A stretch of 64,000 bases of DNA from Enoplosus armatus. Its lineage: Eukaryota > Chordata > Actinopteri > Centrarchiformes > Enoplosidae. The translations under genes were made by a program, and so were the position numbers. Each line of letters begins with the position of its first letter. Within the stretch, counting starts at the first letter, position 1. Of this stretch, positions 36,534 through 48,822 are shown one piece after another. The stretch lies in the NCBI RefSeq assembly GCF_043641665.1, contig NC_092188.1, positions 20,605,704 through 20,669,703 of the forward strand. The letters run 5' to 3'. The notes under the pieces are model-generated. The model was not told the DNA's origin. It made no database searches and was given only the letters and a program-made list of their open reading frames with translations.

Positions 36534-37124
36534 TGATGGCAATCGACTGACCCATGACACCGGCGGATCGCACTGGAGGACTAAATGAGATTATTACCCT
36601 TCTGCTACTACTCACAGGCAGACATGTGAGCAGGAAAAAACTGGAGACTTCCATGCCTTTACCGTCTCAGATGCCAGTATTATTGCTGGATTTTGGGTGT
36701 AGCAGGGGAATCCATATATAGCTGGTGCTTGGGCGAGAAGAAATCCAACGGTTTGCAAAATATCTTAGCTAGCAATTTGAAGCTTTCCCATGGTTTACAC
36801 TCTCTCTTGAATAATTTGTTAGTTCGGAAATTCTTTTTAGCTGAACAACACTTTAGACCCCAGACGTACTTTGGTATGCTCCTGCTAAGAATTTCTCTAT
36901 CATGCAGCGCCAACTTTCCTCAGAGGCATGTCATATGAATTTGAGTCTGGCACTGGTTTGCAGGGACACATCCAGTATAAAGACATTTCACAGGCACACT
37001 TTACTTCATAATTGACTTGTGTGATATCTCATAATACTTGGTAAAAGTATTCTTTTCTTTTTGTCAGGGAAAAAGTGGAGTAGAGCTTAAGCTAATTTCA
37101 TTTAGTAGCACTATTTAGAATGCC

Positions 37125-37415
37125 TTTAAAGCTGCACCAATCAATGTTTTTATATCAACAATGAGTCAAGTGACTGTATAATGTGAAAGGTGTTGCTTGT
37201 GGCGATGAACTCACAGATAACTGTCATCCAACTCTGCAGCCTCCTCGGCTCTACAGAGCGTCTTTCAGCTCATTGTTTTGGTTTTAGGACCTGCAACTTT
37301 ACTGTATTGGTTCACTCTCACGGCTCTCATCAACCTGTTTCCAGCAGCAGCAGCAGCAAGTGGTTGTTTAATCAAGTGACGTGACCTTAGGTCAACATGT
37401 AAAGTGGAACCAGTC
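37125..37415 (+). repeat. Teleost interspersed repeat with CATCCAACTCTGCAGCCTCC
   Basis: AAAGCTGCACCAATCAATGT, CATCCAACTCTGCAGCCTCC, CTACAGAGCGTCTTTCAGCT and CATTGTTTTGGTTTTAGGAC followed by (CAG)n at 37342 resemble a repeat found in many fish genomes. The short open frame at 37190-37384 is part of it. Confidence 0.4.
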
Positions 37416-38659
37416 ACATTGTTGCAGTGTGGCTAAAATCTGAAACCAGCCCTCTAAATTGAGCCATTGTTAAAACCAGAGGAATGACTTTTTCTTGTGT
37501 CTACATTGACGGTGTCACCTTCCCTGCCTTTTAAAGTCGCCAAGTCAACCTCCACGGTCACGTTCTCACAGCTTGTGACCAAACCACTGACTCCTTCAAT
37601 AAAACAAACACAAAAAGTCACCTTTCCAGTTATATTTGCTTCTTTTTTTTTCTCTGCGACTTTCTGTCTAAATGTTTATAATTTTCCGTTTGGAAGCTTT
37701 GTTTTTGTTTTGGTATATTTAGCCATTCCTCGTCCTGGGCTCTGTGCCCGCTTGACAGACAGTCTCTAATTAGCACAGCAGAAATACATATTTAGAGCTG
37801 TGTGGCTTTGGAGACTCTCTTTATTTAAGTCACCAGGGAGAACAATAGAGGAAACAATGGCCGCCTGCAGCAGGGAAGGTCTTCACAGCACTGACCCAGT
37901 GCAGATCTTGTCAAATATGACTATCCAGTTAAAACTGAGATACTGTAAAACAACCCACTCATTGCAGAGGCTGAAAACTAGTTTATTTTCTTCAGTGACA
38001 GGGAGTTGATTGTTGTTCTGCTGGGTTTTACACACAATATGAATGGCTGTGGTACCATGTCTGGTAAGGATTTAGTTTAAGCAAATGTTTTTGGCACATT
38101 CGTTGCCTAAATAATAATGAATCATAGCTTAAACGATGAATATTGTGGCTGCTTGTAATTAAGACAAGGGTTTGTTCCCCCTAATCATGGGTGACACGGG
38201 TGATTTAAGGCGTAATAATAGACATTTTGGGAACAAACTATTTTAATCTCCCTGCGGCAGTGTTGATAAGAGGAAGCTGTGTCTTAATACTGATAGCTGT
38301 TTTGGGTTTGTGTCCTCCGTGGAGGCAGGCTTGTGCAGGAAGTGTGGGTGCGGCCGGCAGACATTTCCCTTGGCTCCCTGCTTTAAAAGTGAAACTGGAA
38401 TCAAAGCCTCTACACATTCACTTGTCTGCGGTTCACAAATGAGTAAGCAGTAGGGGACTCCACTTCTACTGCGCTATAATTTGGGCAATTAATTCACATA
38501 CATTTTCATTTTCGTGAAAACTGTATGGCAGCTGTGCAGTAAATGATACCCCCAAGTAAGAGCTTAGATTTCACCCTGAAATAAAAGGGTGTCAAAATAA
38601 CTACGCAATGTGTAGGTGGCTGCATGACAACACAATTCTTCATGAGCAAGGTTAAGAAT

Positions 38660-39044
38660 CTAAGAGTCTACATCCATGCTAGCAGCTCTGTGAGGCACAG
38701 CGGAGCTTTGAGCTTACCATTAATGTCAGCATGCTAACATTATCACAATGACAAGGCCAATATTCTGATGCTAAGCAGGTATAATGTTCACTATGCTCAT
38801 CATCTTAGTTTAGTGTGCTAGCACGCTAACATTTGCAAATCAGAACCAAGCACAAAGTACATCCGAGGCTGATGGCAATCAGAGGGTTGGTCAAAAATTT
38901 GACCTGATGATGGCGCTAAATGAAAAGTTATTGCAAGTCATCCTGAGGGGAACATGACTGTCTGAACTAAATCTCATTGTAATCCAAACAATAGTTGTTG
39001 AGATATTTCAGTGTGGACCAAGGTGGGGGACCGACAGACTGTCA
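38660..39044 (+). repeat. GCTAACATGCTAAC-family teleost repeat, copy A
   Basis: The stretch includes CAGCATGCTAACATTATC, GTGTGCTAGCACGCTAACAT, CACAAAGTACATCCGAGGCT, TTTGACCTGATGATGGCGCT, CATCCTGAGGGGAACATGA and GTTGTTGAGATATTTCAGTG in the order seen in the other copies, ending near GTGGGGGACCGACAGAC. No coding frame. Confidence 0.7.
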
Positions 39045-40124
39045 AGTTTTGACACCCAGACTCTGCAGGATCCACCTAACTCTTTTTTGTACGTGGCCGG
39101 AGTCAGGCCCCAAGTCAGGTCTTGGGTCCTAGGAACCTAGTGGACCTCTGAAGACCTCTAGTGAGTGCAACACTTACCCTTGCTGATAGCAGACTACTGC
39201 TGGTTGCAAGCAGACATGGATATATACTGTATATGTATTGTAACACACCATTTTAGTTGAAATATGTGCAGGATGTGTGTCTATGGACTGATATGTCAAA
39301 AGAAATGCTCAAAAATAAATTGTTGATGGCAGATCAAGAAATGATGTCCATTCCCAACTCTCGTGTGCATCACTGAACCAGCAACTTTAAAAATCAATTA
39401 AAATATCAAGGGAATAAACTCCTGTATGATAGAATCAAAGAAGGGGTTAATATTTTGGATGGAGGCCATCATTGTTTGGACCATTCATCTTCCATTCCAT
39501 GAATGGAACCTTGTTAAAACAAAAACTGTGGCATTTATATGCATTTATATGGCAAAATATTTATTTTTTATTTACTTCATCCCAAGTAACGTATCTGTAA
39601 ATAACTTCAGTGTTACCATGATGATTGACTGCCACTAAACCTCTTGGTCTACATGTGTTTTCAACCCTGGCTGAGTGAATGTGTTGACCTGCTCCCATGT
39701 ACTCCTCCATGCTCCCCATCACTCAGCAGACGGCGGCGCGGCCCAGATGTGTAGGTGGAAACATGCTGGTAATTAGGCCAGAACTCGCTCTGATCTCCTT
39801 TCAAAGGCACTGACTGCACTCTCTCTCCAACCCCAACATCCAGCCACTGACCTGCCCTACACCCAAGGCAAATATTTGGGGAAATAGCAATGAACCCTGT
39901 GTTATAAACACACAAACACAGGCACATGCGTTTGTATTACTACACTTGTGAGAAACTTCTGCTGATCATTCCTTCACCCCAAACTCTAATTTTATATGTC
40001 AACATAACGTAGTGGCAGGGCCCAAAGGATGGAGATGTTGGTCTCTTTGTCTGACGTTCAGTCAGTTTATTGATTCTTCTGTGGCTGGCTGTCCATGGGC
40101 CTAACATTTGGTCTAGAGTGAAAA

Positions 40125-40290
40125 AACTCCACAAAATGGTTAGATTTCCGTGAAATTTGGTACAGACCTGTAATGACTTTGGTGATTACCTGATTTTTCA
40201 AGCATGCATGAGCAAACACGCACACTGTATTACTATGCTAATGTTTGCGCTAAGCTCAAAGCAAAGCCAAGCCTCAGTGCAAGAACAGCT
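40125..40290 (-). repeat. GCTAAC-family fragment, minus orientation
   Basis: TTCCGTGAAATTTGGTACAG, TAATGACTTTGGTGATTACC, CTATGCTAATGTTTGCGCTA and AAGCCTCAGTGC match pieces of the family in reverse order. The middle is missing. Confidence 0.45.
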
Positions 40291-41299
40291 GACTGCAATT
40301 ACAGCAGGTACACCGACTTTACTTTAGTCTTTTGCATTTTTGTGGCACTGGCAATATCAAATTTACTGATATTGTCTCTCAAATTTTTTCTCCACCAATT
40401 ATTCCACCGATGGGTCAGAAGTGATAATACCTTAAAGCTAATGACAAAATCTTACACATCCCGTACCTTCAAGCATGTCCGACCGACCAGCTCCTCACTG
40501 TGGGGAATTATTCATGGGATTCAGTAAAGCCTCGGGGTGTTTCCCCTAACAAAGACGCCACAGTAGGTTTAGTTCAGTTTCTCTGGAGATGCTTGCTAGT
40601 TGGCCTGATTGGTATTAATGCCACTTGAATGAGAACAGCTTGTTTGGCATCCTATGAGGAAGATGAGAAATTGGTTGAACCAGGCAAAGCAAAGCACGCC
40701 AGTTGAAAAGCTCTAGGTGCTGAAAGAATGAAAATAGAAGCAGATGAGATTTTGTGAATGCGAATTTTAAAGCCTAACAGAGACGCGACTCTGCAAATTA
40801 GTTTCAGCTACATGGTTAATGTACATTACACCTGATGCATTTGTGTATGAAAGCATTATTACAGCAAATTATAGAAGCTTTTAAAGTGGACGTTCTTACA
40901 ATATGTCATCAGATTAATGTGAGAAATTCAAAATAAAATCAAGCCATTGCAATGCGGTTATAATGTGCTTATGATGCCTTATATGAGCACTGTTGTTACT
41001 GCTGAAGCCAGAGAGCCAATCCTCATCATCACATCAGCAACAAATCCCTGCTGAAAGAGAGCTCGTTGTGTTGACAAAATGTTGGCCGGACAGCATGAGA
41101 TCATAGGACTCACATCATTCTAACGGTGCGTTGGGGCGGAGTTTAGCTCAGACCTCTTGCTCTTGTGCGGATTCCTTTTCTCTAAAGTAATGATGTGTAA
41201 CACTTTTCATATAAATAAATGCTGCTCTCCGCCTTTGACTTGACAAAGATGCATGCAGGTTTGAAATGCTGAATTAAGTCCCCAGTGTGCAAACTCTAA

Positions 41300-44200
41300 T
41301 GTGCATTTCATTATCTATGTAATGCATTATTTATGTATTTCCTATCAATAAAACACAGCCTGTTGACTTGCTCTTTAAACACTCTGCATTGGTACCTTTC
41401 CAGGAAAATATTCAACTGGTGCACAGGAATTGTTGCTTTGTAACAGCAGGCTGTTTGTTTACAACAGTGGTCCCCAAACTTGTTGTGTTACGATTTCCTT
41501 TGGAAGTCAAAAAAAAAGAAGAATGCAAACTGATTGGTTGAACTGGAAAGGTGAAAAAGTAAATTGAAATAAATAGAGTAACCATGGCCGTAGTCTTCCA
41601 GATTGAACTTTCACTGAACTTCATGAACTACATCTGCGTTTGATAAGTCAGAATGTCTGTTGTGAGTCAGGCCTATAGGCTTTTTTCACAGGAGATATCG
41701 AGGCTAGCTGCCAAAAACAAGATTTTTGAATAGCAAGGGGAACATGTCATGGCTGCCCTTGTGGTTCACTGTCACACTGTCACGGCTAACTGGAAGTCTC
41801 ATCACAGAGACATCTCTCATGTAATCAGTAACGCGTGTGTTATTCCTGCTGCCCCCTGCTATAGCTCCGTGCCCCTCTGCCCCGCTGTTTGGGAACTCGC
41901 TGGCTTGGAATAAGTAGTATGGCTACTGGGTGAACTGCATCGCTCCAGACATGTATCAAGACATCTAAAGAAAATAATATCACAGTCAATGAAGTTATGA
42001 TAATGTTACTTCTGGGTATGTGGGTTCTATTGGCATTCACTTGCTGCATGATCTTCTTCTTCTTATTCATCACAGGTCCCTTCTAAATATGCTCACACGT
42101 TTACTGACATGAATGAAACCCATCCCCTCTGTCTGACTTTCACTGTATTCATGTTTGTGTTTGTGTTTGTGTGTTTATCCCCCCCTTTCACCAGGGTTAC
42201 TGGCACTGAAGGCTGTTTCTCATCTCCGCATGCCCTGTTTGACACATGGCTAAATACAGCTGAGCCGCTCACACTCATTTTTAACCAAGCGCTCTGTCTA
42301 TCCACTCTCGCCTCCGTCCTTTGCTTGTCTTCAGACGTCCTCTTATTTCCCAACAGGATTCACATGAAAATGTGAGTTGTTTTGATCAAAGTGTGATACC
42401 TGCTAATGTTTACATCAGGACTCTTGACATTAAGTCTCTCCCACACACACATTCACATACTTTACATAAGCAGGGACCACAACCACTCAAACCGAATGTG
42501 TTCGTGCAGGGTGATTTATAGTTTGATTTGTGGTGACATCAGTACTTTCACAGAACCTGATATACTAAAATGCTTTATTCATTAAAGCAGGGAAAGAAAA
42601 TTACAGCCTTCAAATATTCTCAGAACTCAGCTCCCAAATGAGAGGATAATATGAAAATATAAAATAACATACTGTATGATTTAGCTTTATTGTTTTTTTC
42701 CCTTGACCTTCCCATAGATTTGTGTGTGCCTCCCCAGCCGAGAAACTCTCCCAAAAGTTTCCCTTAATTGATTCTCACCACATTCCAGTGAGCTGCCTGC
42801 CAAGCAGCCGCTCTGATTAAGAGCGCAGGTACGATCCAGGAAATAATCCAGCGCTGTGGGTTTGTGAGAATTTGTAGCTAAGATTTGGATCTGTTCGTCG
42901 ATCCTTCCAGCTGGTGCAGCTAGATAAACTCAAAAAACCTACAATTCAACATCAAGTCCGGGCAAGATGATTAACCTGTGAGGTCACAAATTAAAGACAG
43001 CAACAGAGGAACGTTGAAACCTCAGATGCCAAATCTGTGACTTATAAACTGTCTCGCTTCGGCGTGATTCATTATTATCAAATTAGCATCATTGCATTCA
43101 TAAATTGGCGATCCCTCGTGTCCAATCAGTCTCGTTTGACTGCAGTATCTTATGACGGCCATGTCTTTAAAATCCAACCGTTTTTTTCTTAACCCTGGTC
43201 GTGTGTAAGGGAATGAACACAGAATAACGGGAGGCAAATGCAGATGCAGCAGGTATCCTGACTCACTCTGTATCACTCATTCCTATTACTCACCAGACAG
43301 CCTGTGAGACACGGCTTCGCCTTCTGCTTTCGCCTCCCACAGGAAGCGTTTCGCACGGAGATCAATTGACGAAAGATATGAAGACGGTATTTCATGCTGC
43401 TGTGGATTTTTTTTTACTGGATGTTGCGCTGTAGCCCCTGGTTGTTAATTCACAGATGTTGGGAGATGAACACCAGCCATTACTACCGCACTGTCTTTGC
43501 CCGTGGACTCTGTGGATCGCTCATCCCTGTTGAATTATTGTGCCTCCCTGTTAGGAGACCTTGAATAGCACCACGCTTATATGCTACAGCACATGTCCTT
43601 GACGTGACCTCAGCAGTACCGGGCGATATGGCTTCAAAGGACTTGGCCCTGATGTAATTACACATCTGTTGGCTTTTTATCCTCCTTTCATCCTTAATTC
43701 CCATTTTTTGCCATGCAAAATGTTTACTCAGGTCAGTCATAATCACAGATCACTGGTGTGGACGCTGACCTACACACAGCTTCACCACGGCCCCAGAGCT
43801 CAGCATATTATTTTCCTCTAAAGATAAAGTAGTGAGGATACATCTGTGTCGTCTTTGGCTCATCAGTTTCTCGTGATGTTTGGATGCGTGGAAACTGCAC
43901 GGCATGGTATCACGAGAGGTTTTGGTGTCGTCTTCCCTCCTCTATACGGAAGTGCACCCTATCATTTAACCCCATTCCCAAGATCCCCAAGATTATATCA
44001 TATGAAACTGTATATAGCTCTCCTTCCTGTTTTGTATTGTGCTATATGCAACAACTATGTGCTACATCCTCTGTATATTATACTTGTGTTACGAGGCATG
44101 CAGGTCCAAACAAGAAGAAAAGCCTCGTTTCATCGTAATAACCTGCCAGCAGTAGCTTTTCCCACACACAGTGTTGTGTGGACCTCGGACTGCTCGGCCC

Positions 44201-47194
44201 TCCCGGGTACGATCAAGTATGCAGATGGCAGCCCAAGGCAGCGCTGTAGCGAAACCTCAAGGGGCCGTACCTCCCTGTGTGTTCCCTGTTCCATCCCTGT
44301 CGTCCCGTCTGAACCAGACTGACAGCTGCGCCTTCACTTTCTCTGTGATTTCAACCTCAGAATTCAACCATAAATTGGGTTCCCATGTGAAGGAAAACGA
44401 CATCCACCCCGTGCTGATGTAACCCCTAATTACAATTGATGTTTTTCCATGGATTCTGACCAAAATGTTGCACTGCAGACTGTACAGATGGACAGTATGT
44501 GGAAGGCAATGACAATTTGCGTCGCCGCAAATGTATTCCAAACTTCTGATGGGATTTCAAGACAAGCGCAGTCCCGGCAGGAGATGGTATGATTCTGATA
44601 GCTTGTCTGTGGTGTTGATTCCTTCTCATCAGCCTGTGTTATCATTCTCTGTATTATGGTCCTCAGCATTGTGTCTGTGTCTGTCGGAATAGTCTTAACT
44701 CAGGGCAAAAATGTCTCCCTGCAGATATTGAACACACTGGGACAGTGTTAAATCTCCCCCCCTCTCTCGTCCACACTGTTTCTTATTGCAGCTTTAATTA
44801 CCATAAAAATCCTACAAGCTTTGGCTCTTACACAAACACATTCAGATGACTGATCCGCTCTCCTCTGTTCCCAGAGTTCAAGAGGGTCACTGACTCTCCA
44901 GAGACTTTCTAGTGTATGATGAGCCACCGCACTGTGATTCATGCCCATAAACATACGTCACAAGGGCTGATCTTTGGCTGATGGTGTCGAGCCATGGGTT
45001 GCATGCCTCTGATACAAGCCAGCACTTATTTATTCCTCTCCCTTGACCTTTGACTCCCCGAGTGACGTCTCGCAACGTCGGCAGTGCTCGGATGTTGACT
45101 GTCAACGTCATGAATTTTGTGACGATGTGAGGATGTGAGTCACCGGAGCGGGGACATTTAGCCCCCTGTGACATGCAATGTCGAGCACTCGACTGGATTT
45201 AGCGATAATCAGATGCTGTCGTGTGGAAGGCAGAATGGAGGATCATTCATTATTCATGTAATGATTAAGATGAGATGATTTTGACGTTAAAATGTGTGCC
45301 AGGCAAAACTGATCCTCTAACCTTTTGTTCGTTCATTAATTTCAGTTTTATGCTGAAGAGGAAAACAGACTGTTGTGATACTTTCAATCAGGATTGCCTT
45401 TTCTTTTGCATTTTATCTCTGTCCTGTCATTTATTCTTTAAAAAAAAAAAAGCATGATTCTGACATGATTCTTTGATGCAAACATTATGTGAGCACATTG
45501 TTTGACTGAGGAAATAAACAAAAAAATGTTTCCATATGCTTTCACATGGCCTTGGTTTTGCCCACATGGATTCTCCAAGCTGCATCAAACTGTGCTCTAA
45601 CTCACACGCCTCTCTGTTGCTGTAACCACTTCACCCTGTTCCATAGTAAAAAAACATTCCTCTAATGCAAACCAATGTTCTGCCCTCATGCCTTCAAGGT
45701 AAAACAGTGTTTTTTTACATTCTCGCCTGCTCTTTGATGTTGATATTTCATGTTAATTCAATAGCGATGCTTCCACGGTATGATGATATTCAGTTCTGTC
45801 GATTCAAACCTTTCAGGCCTACTGTTTGAGTCAGCATGGCACCCAGTTGATCTAGGCCAGATAAGACCTCAATATCACACTCACCCAGACGCCCCGGTTT
45901 ATCAAATGAAATGAAAAAAAAATGGATCACACACTTCTAATATTTTATTATTCATACACCTAATGGCCCCCTTTGTGTATTGGGAGCACCATAAATAACA
46001 AAACTCTCTGGGCAGTGGAAGAAAGTGCACCATTGGCTATAGTGGAGATGAAACATCCAGAGAGTGTGACACACATGTGACAGGGCCCGCATCCAAACAA
46101 AATAATGATGTGCTGGCCGGGGCAGAAGGAAAACAGCTTGTTCTGGTTAGACGCTGACTGGCGTGTGTCCCTCCATTGAAGCCAGAGCCGCGAAGAGTCG
46201 ACAGCAGCCGCACCGCTCACAATATGACAATAAAATAGCTCATCCATCCGCTCTGTCTCCGGTCTCCAGCCTCCAAAGTGATAATCAAGCTCAGAGGAGC
46301 AGCAATAAAAGCAGCGACAGTTTTATTTTGTTACCTGCAGAGCTCTGTGTCGGCGCCACTCACCGGCAGCAGATCGGTGATAGGCGCTTGAGGACATGGC
46401 AGAGATGAGCGCAACATGCTTTATTTTGTGTATCTTGAATGTTTCACACACAATATGAAATTAAAAGCAGACAGCTTTTCACCATATGGATCACATATTT
46501 CATATATCGCTTCAAACCACAGGCAAACGCTGTTTTGATCAGAGATGCAGATCTTTATTCTCACCCAACCGAACCCTCACCCTGCGTTTAATGGTTTCAA
46601 GACATATAGCGTTTCAAAACCATAAACCATATAGCGTGTCTCCCACAACGTGCAACATGTCCTTCCAAGTACTACGCAAGATTTGTTCAAATTCCCAGAT
46701 CGAGATCCAGATTCCACGGTGTTCTTTGGTCAACACAGTGAGAAAATAAGACCCAGCACTTGTAATCACTCTCTGTATCACTGAAGTTGAATCATCCAAG
46801 CATCAAGAGTCCTGCAGGTGCTACAGGATACCTGTTGTACAGGAGGACTGGAAAACTCAAGTCTGGAGAGGAAACTCAAGGAGGTGAGTAATATTTCTGG
46901 CAACCTGCTGAAACTGTTTCAGTATGGGGTAAAGATGGCCTTACACGCTCAATGTAAACTCAGATGTGTAGGGCTGTTACAAGTTGGAGGTAGATCAGTG
47001 CAAGTGTAAGTCCAATGCAGAAATATCATTACTTCTATCAGGTAAAGTGCTGCATATTGTATTTAGATCTGCCATGTAGGCAAAGGCTCTATAGCAAACA
47101 TGGCAAATAACATTGAGGTTGTTACAGGGTGTAGTGAAAGACTGGGAATTGGACTGGATGGGTTTGGCTTGGGGTTGACAAACCCAACAATTTA
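41300..47194. other. Repeat-poor intergenic stretch with CpG-containing blocks
   Basis: Few recognisable repeats occur here. The parts 42690-42860, 43020-43780, 44160-44440, 45030-45260 and 46130-46420 are richer in G+C and CpG than their surroundings. The 158-codon frame at 43846-44322 has no recognisable domain. The region could hold conserved non-coding elements. Confidence 0.3.
45044..45110. promoter_or_regulatory. Cluster of nuclear-receptor-like, CRE-like and palindromic motifs
   Basis: TGACCT-T-TGACTC (45044-45056) resembles a DR1 element with one mismatch per half-site, or better. TGACGTC (45063-45069) is 7 of 8 bases of a CRE. GTTGAC-T-GTCAAC (45094-45106) is a perfect inverted repeat and is followed by ACGTCATG. 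The motifs lie in repeat-free sequence. Function is inferred from motif density only. Confidence 0.25.
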
Positions 47195-47372
47195 AACCAA
47201 TATAAAGTGTCTTGTTAAGGTGTTAGGCCACCATGGGCCACCAGCACAGCTTCAGTTCTCCTTGGCATATATGCTCCAAGTCCACTGGAACTCCACTGGA
47301 GTGATGAACCATTTTTACCAAATAATTCCCATATTTGGTATTTTGATGACGGGGGAGGTGAGCAATGTCTAA
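47195..47372 (+). repeat. Teleost interspersed repeat with GGCCACCAGCACAGCTTCAG
   Basis: GTTAGGCCACCATGGGCCAC, CAGCACAGCTTCAGTTCTCC, TTGGCATATATGCTCCAAG and TTTGGTATTTTGATGACGGG follow a repeat layout I know from many fish sequences. It ends just before the segment that carries the LINE insertion. Confidence 0.45.
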
Positions 47373-47734
47373 GGTCGCGTTCAGACCGTGTTCAGCCCTG
47401 AGTTTAAAAAAATGTGATTACTCTAACTTACTTACTAACTGGCCTCCCTGGATTTGTATTTCACTGTCTCACCGGTAGCTGAAGCAACACGTCCCCACCA
47501 CCGTAGCCCTTAGAGCTGTTTTCAGTCTGAACGGCCTCTAAAAGGTCTGTCCAAAATCGTAGTCGTGCTTGTCTCTGAAATCTCCACGGGACCAAATTCT
47601 CAATGCCTTCCTGGCTGAGCAATCTGACGATGAAGTCGTCTTCAACTTCCCTCCTGTGGCAATGTGTTGCGCTTTTGGTGGTGTGGTATAGCTGTGGTAA
47701 TAGCTTCAACACACAAACAGGGTCATGCATTCAG
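47373..47734. other. Segment between two repeats, origin unknown
   Basis: It contains GCGTTCAGACCG at 47377-47388 and its approximate inverse CAGTCTGAACGGC at 47523-47535, bounding about 160 bases that might be a small MITE. The minus strand is open for 89 codons (47461-47730) and includes PWRFQRQARLRFWTDLLEAV, which looks more like decayed coding sequence than random sequence, but I cannot name a family. Confidence 0.3.
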
Positions 47735-47746
47735 TTGGTGCAGGCC

Positions 47747-48208
47747 ACCACCTTCACCATCATCAGCCAGGACCTCCGGTGGGAGCTGAACATCAGCTCC
47801 GTCATCAAGAAAGCCCAACAGAGGATGTACTTCCTGAGGCAGCTGAGGAAGTTTAACCTGCCACAAAAAATGCTGGTTCACTTCTACACTGCCATCATAG
47901 AGTCCATCCTCACCTCCTCCATCACCGTCTGGTACGCTGCTGCCTCCACCAAGGACAGACGCAGACTGCAGCGTATCATCCGCTCTGCAGAGAGGGTGAT
48001 CGGCTGCAACCTTCCATCTCTTCAGGACCTGTACTCCTCCAGGACCCTGAGGAGAGCAGGGAAGATCGCTGCCGACCCCTCCCACCCCGGACACCATCTG
48101 TTCGACCCCCTCCCCTCTGGCAGGAGGCTGCGGTCCATCAGGACCAAAACCTCCCGCCACAAAAACAGTTTCTTCCCCTCTGCAGTCAACCTGACAAACT
48201 CTCACTGA
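47747..48208 (+). pseudogene. C-terminal fragment of LINE reverse transcriptase ORF2
   Basis: About 150 residues are open to the TGA at 48206-48208. Recognisable pieces in order are SQDLRWELN, KKAQQRMYFLRQLRKFNLP, IIESILTSSITVWY, LQRIIRSAERVIG, then SHPGHHLFDPLPSGRR and RHKNSFFPSAVNL. These are characteristic of the post-catalytic C terminus of L2/CR1-type ORF2 proteins. The catalytic FADD motif and the endonuclease are absent because the insertion is truncated. The frame has no stop or frameshift, which suggests a fairly recent insertion. An in-frame ATG at 47603 lies in older flanking sequence and is not the start of this protein. Confidence 0.75.
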
Positions 48209-48507
48209 CCCCCCCCCAGAACACAAACACAAGCTATACGTTATATTAACGTACATCACCCCTGTCCCCACTGCGTTACATTAACGCACCCACCCCCTAC
48301 TGGACACTTTATCTGGACACTTTACTTTATTCTGGTCACTGCACTGTTGTTATTTATCTTATCTTATTTTTTTATTTTATTTTTTTTTTATTTTTATTCT
48401 TATTCTTATTTTAGCTTTTATATTCTACTTATTTGTTATCAAAACAATAGCACCTTCAGACCACAGCAAATTCCTTGTAATGTATGTTACTTGGCAATAA
48501 ACAGTTT

Positions 48508-48542
48508 CTGATTCTGATTCTGATTCTGATTCTGATTCTGAT
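48508..48542. repeat. (TTCTGA)n hexanucleotide tail of the LINE
   Basis: Between five and six units of TTCTGA follow GCAATAAACAG and terminate the LINE at about 48542. Confidence 0.9.
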
Positions 48543-48803
48543 ATAAGTCTCTTATAAGTGGGGAGAGGTGGAAAGAGGGAGATGGAGTGTGGGAGGGACA
48601 GACTTCCTTTTTGGCTGATCAAACAGCACATCAGTCTTACTTATTTTATGGGCTGGGAGCAAATAATTCTCCTTCAAGGTTGGCTCATGTTTTCTTGGCA
48701 GAAATATCTATTCTCTGAACAGATATTAATCTATTCTTTTAAGACCTTGGATGGAACTTGAGCTTCCTTAAGGGCAGTCAACAGCGTGGAGGAAAATTGT
48801 AAA

Positions 48804-48822
48804 ATATATATATATATATATT
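48804..48822. repeat. (AT)n microsatellite
   Basis: Nine AT units, about 260 bases after the LINE tail. Confidence 0.9.

Larger units (their letters stand above)
28241..38659. other. Intergenic stretch downstream of bckdhb
   Basis: Apart from the repeat and LINE fragment at 29826-30890, a CA tract at 32608, a poly-A tract at 32117-32132, poly-G at 36510 and a repeat at 37125, I see no genes. The block 31340-31740 is repeat-free and has balanced composition with frames open on both strands, but no recognisable protein. Confidence 0.5.
47735..48542 (+). mobile_element. 5'-truncated LINE (L2/CR1 group, Maui-like) with TTCTGA tail
   Basis: The element consists of the last part of a reverse-transcriptase ORF, a short 3' UTR with T-rich tracts, and an AATAAA-containing tail that runs into (TTCTGA)n at 48508-48542. 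Tails of this form are typical of L2-type LINEs in fish. Everything upstream of the C-terminal coding part is missing, as expected from incomplete reverse transcription. The clade assignment rests on recognition of the C-terminal protein and not on an alignment. Confidence 0.75.

Noticed and set aside
41465..41482. CAGTGGTCCCCAAACTTG, like a hAT left end
   Set aside because: I found no matching inverted right end nearby, so no element can be defined.
43846..44322. 158-codon open frame on the plus strand
   Set aside because: No domain or family likeness; another frame is also open over part of it. Likely chance in a balanced-composition block.
47603..47734. ATG-initiated N-terminal part of the 201-codon frame with the LINE protein
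   Set aside because: The first 45 or so codons lie in unrelated flanking sequence; the LINE similarity starts near 47747.
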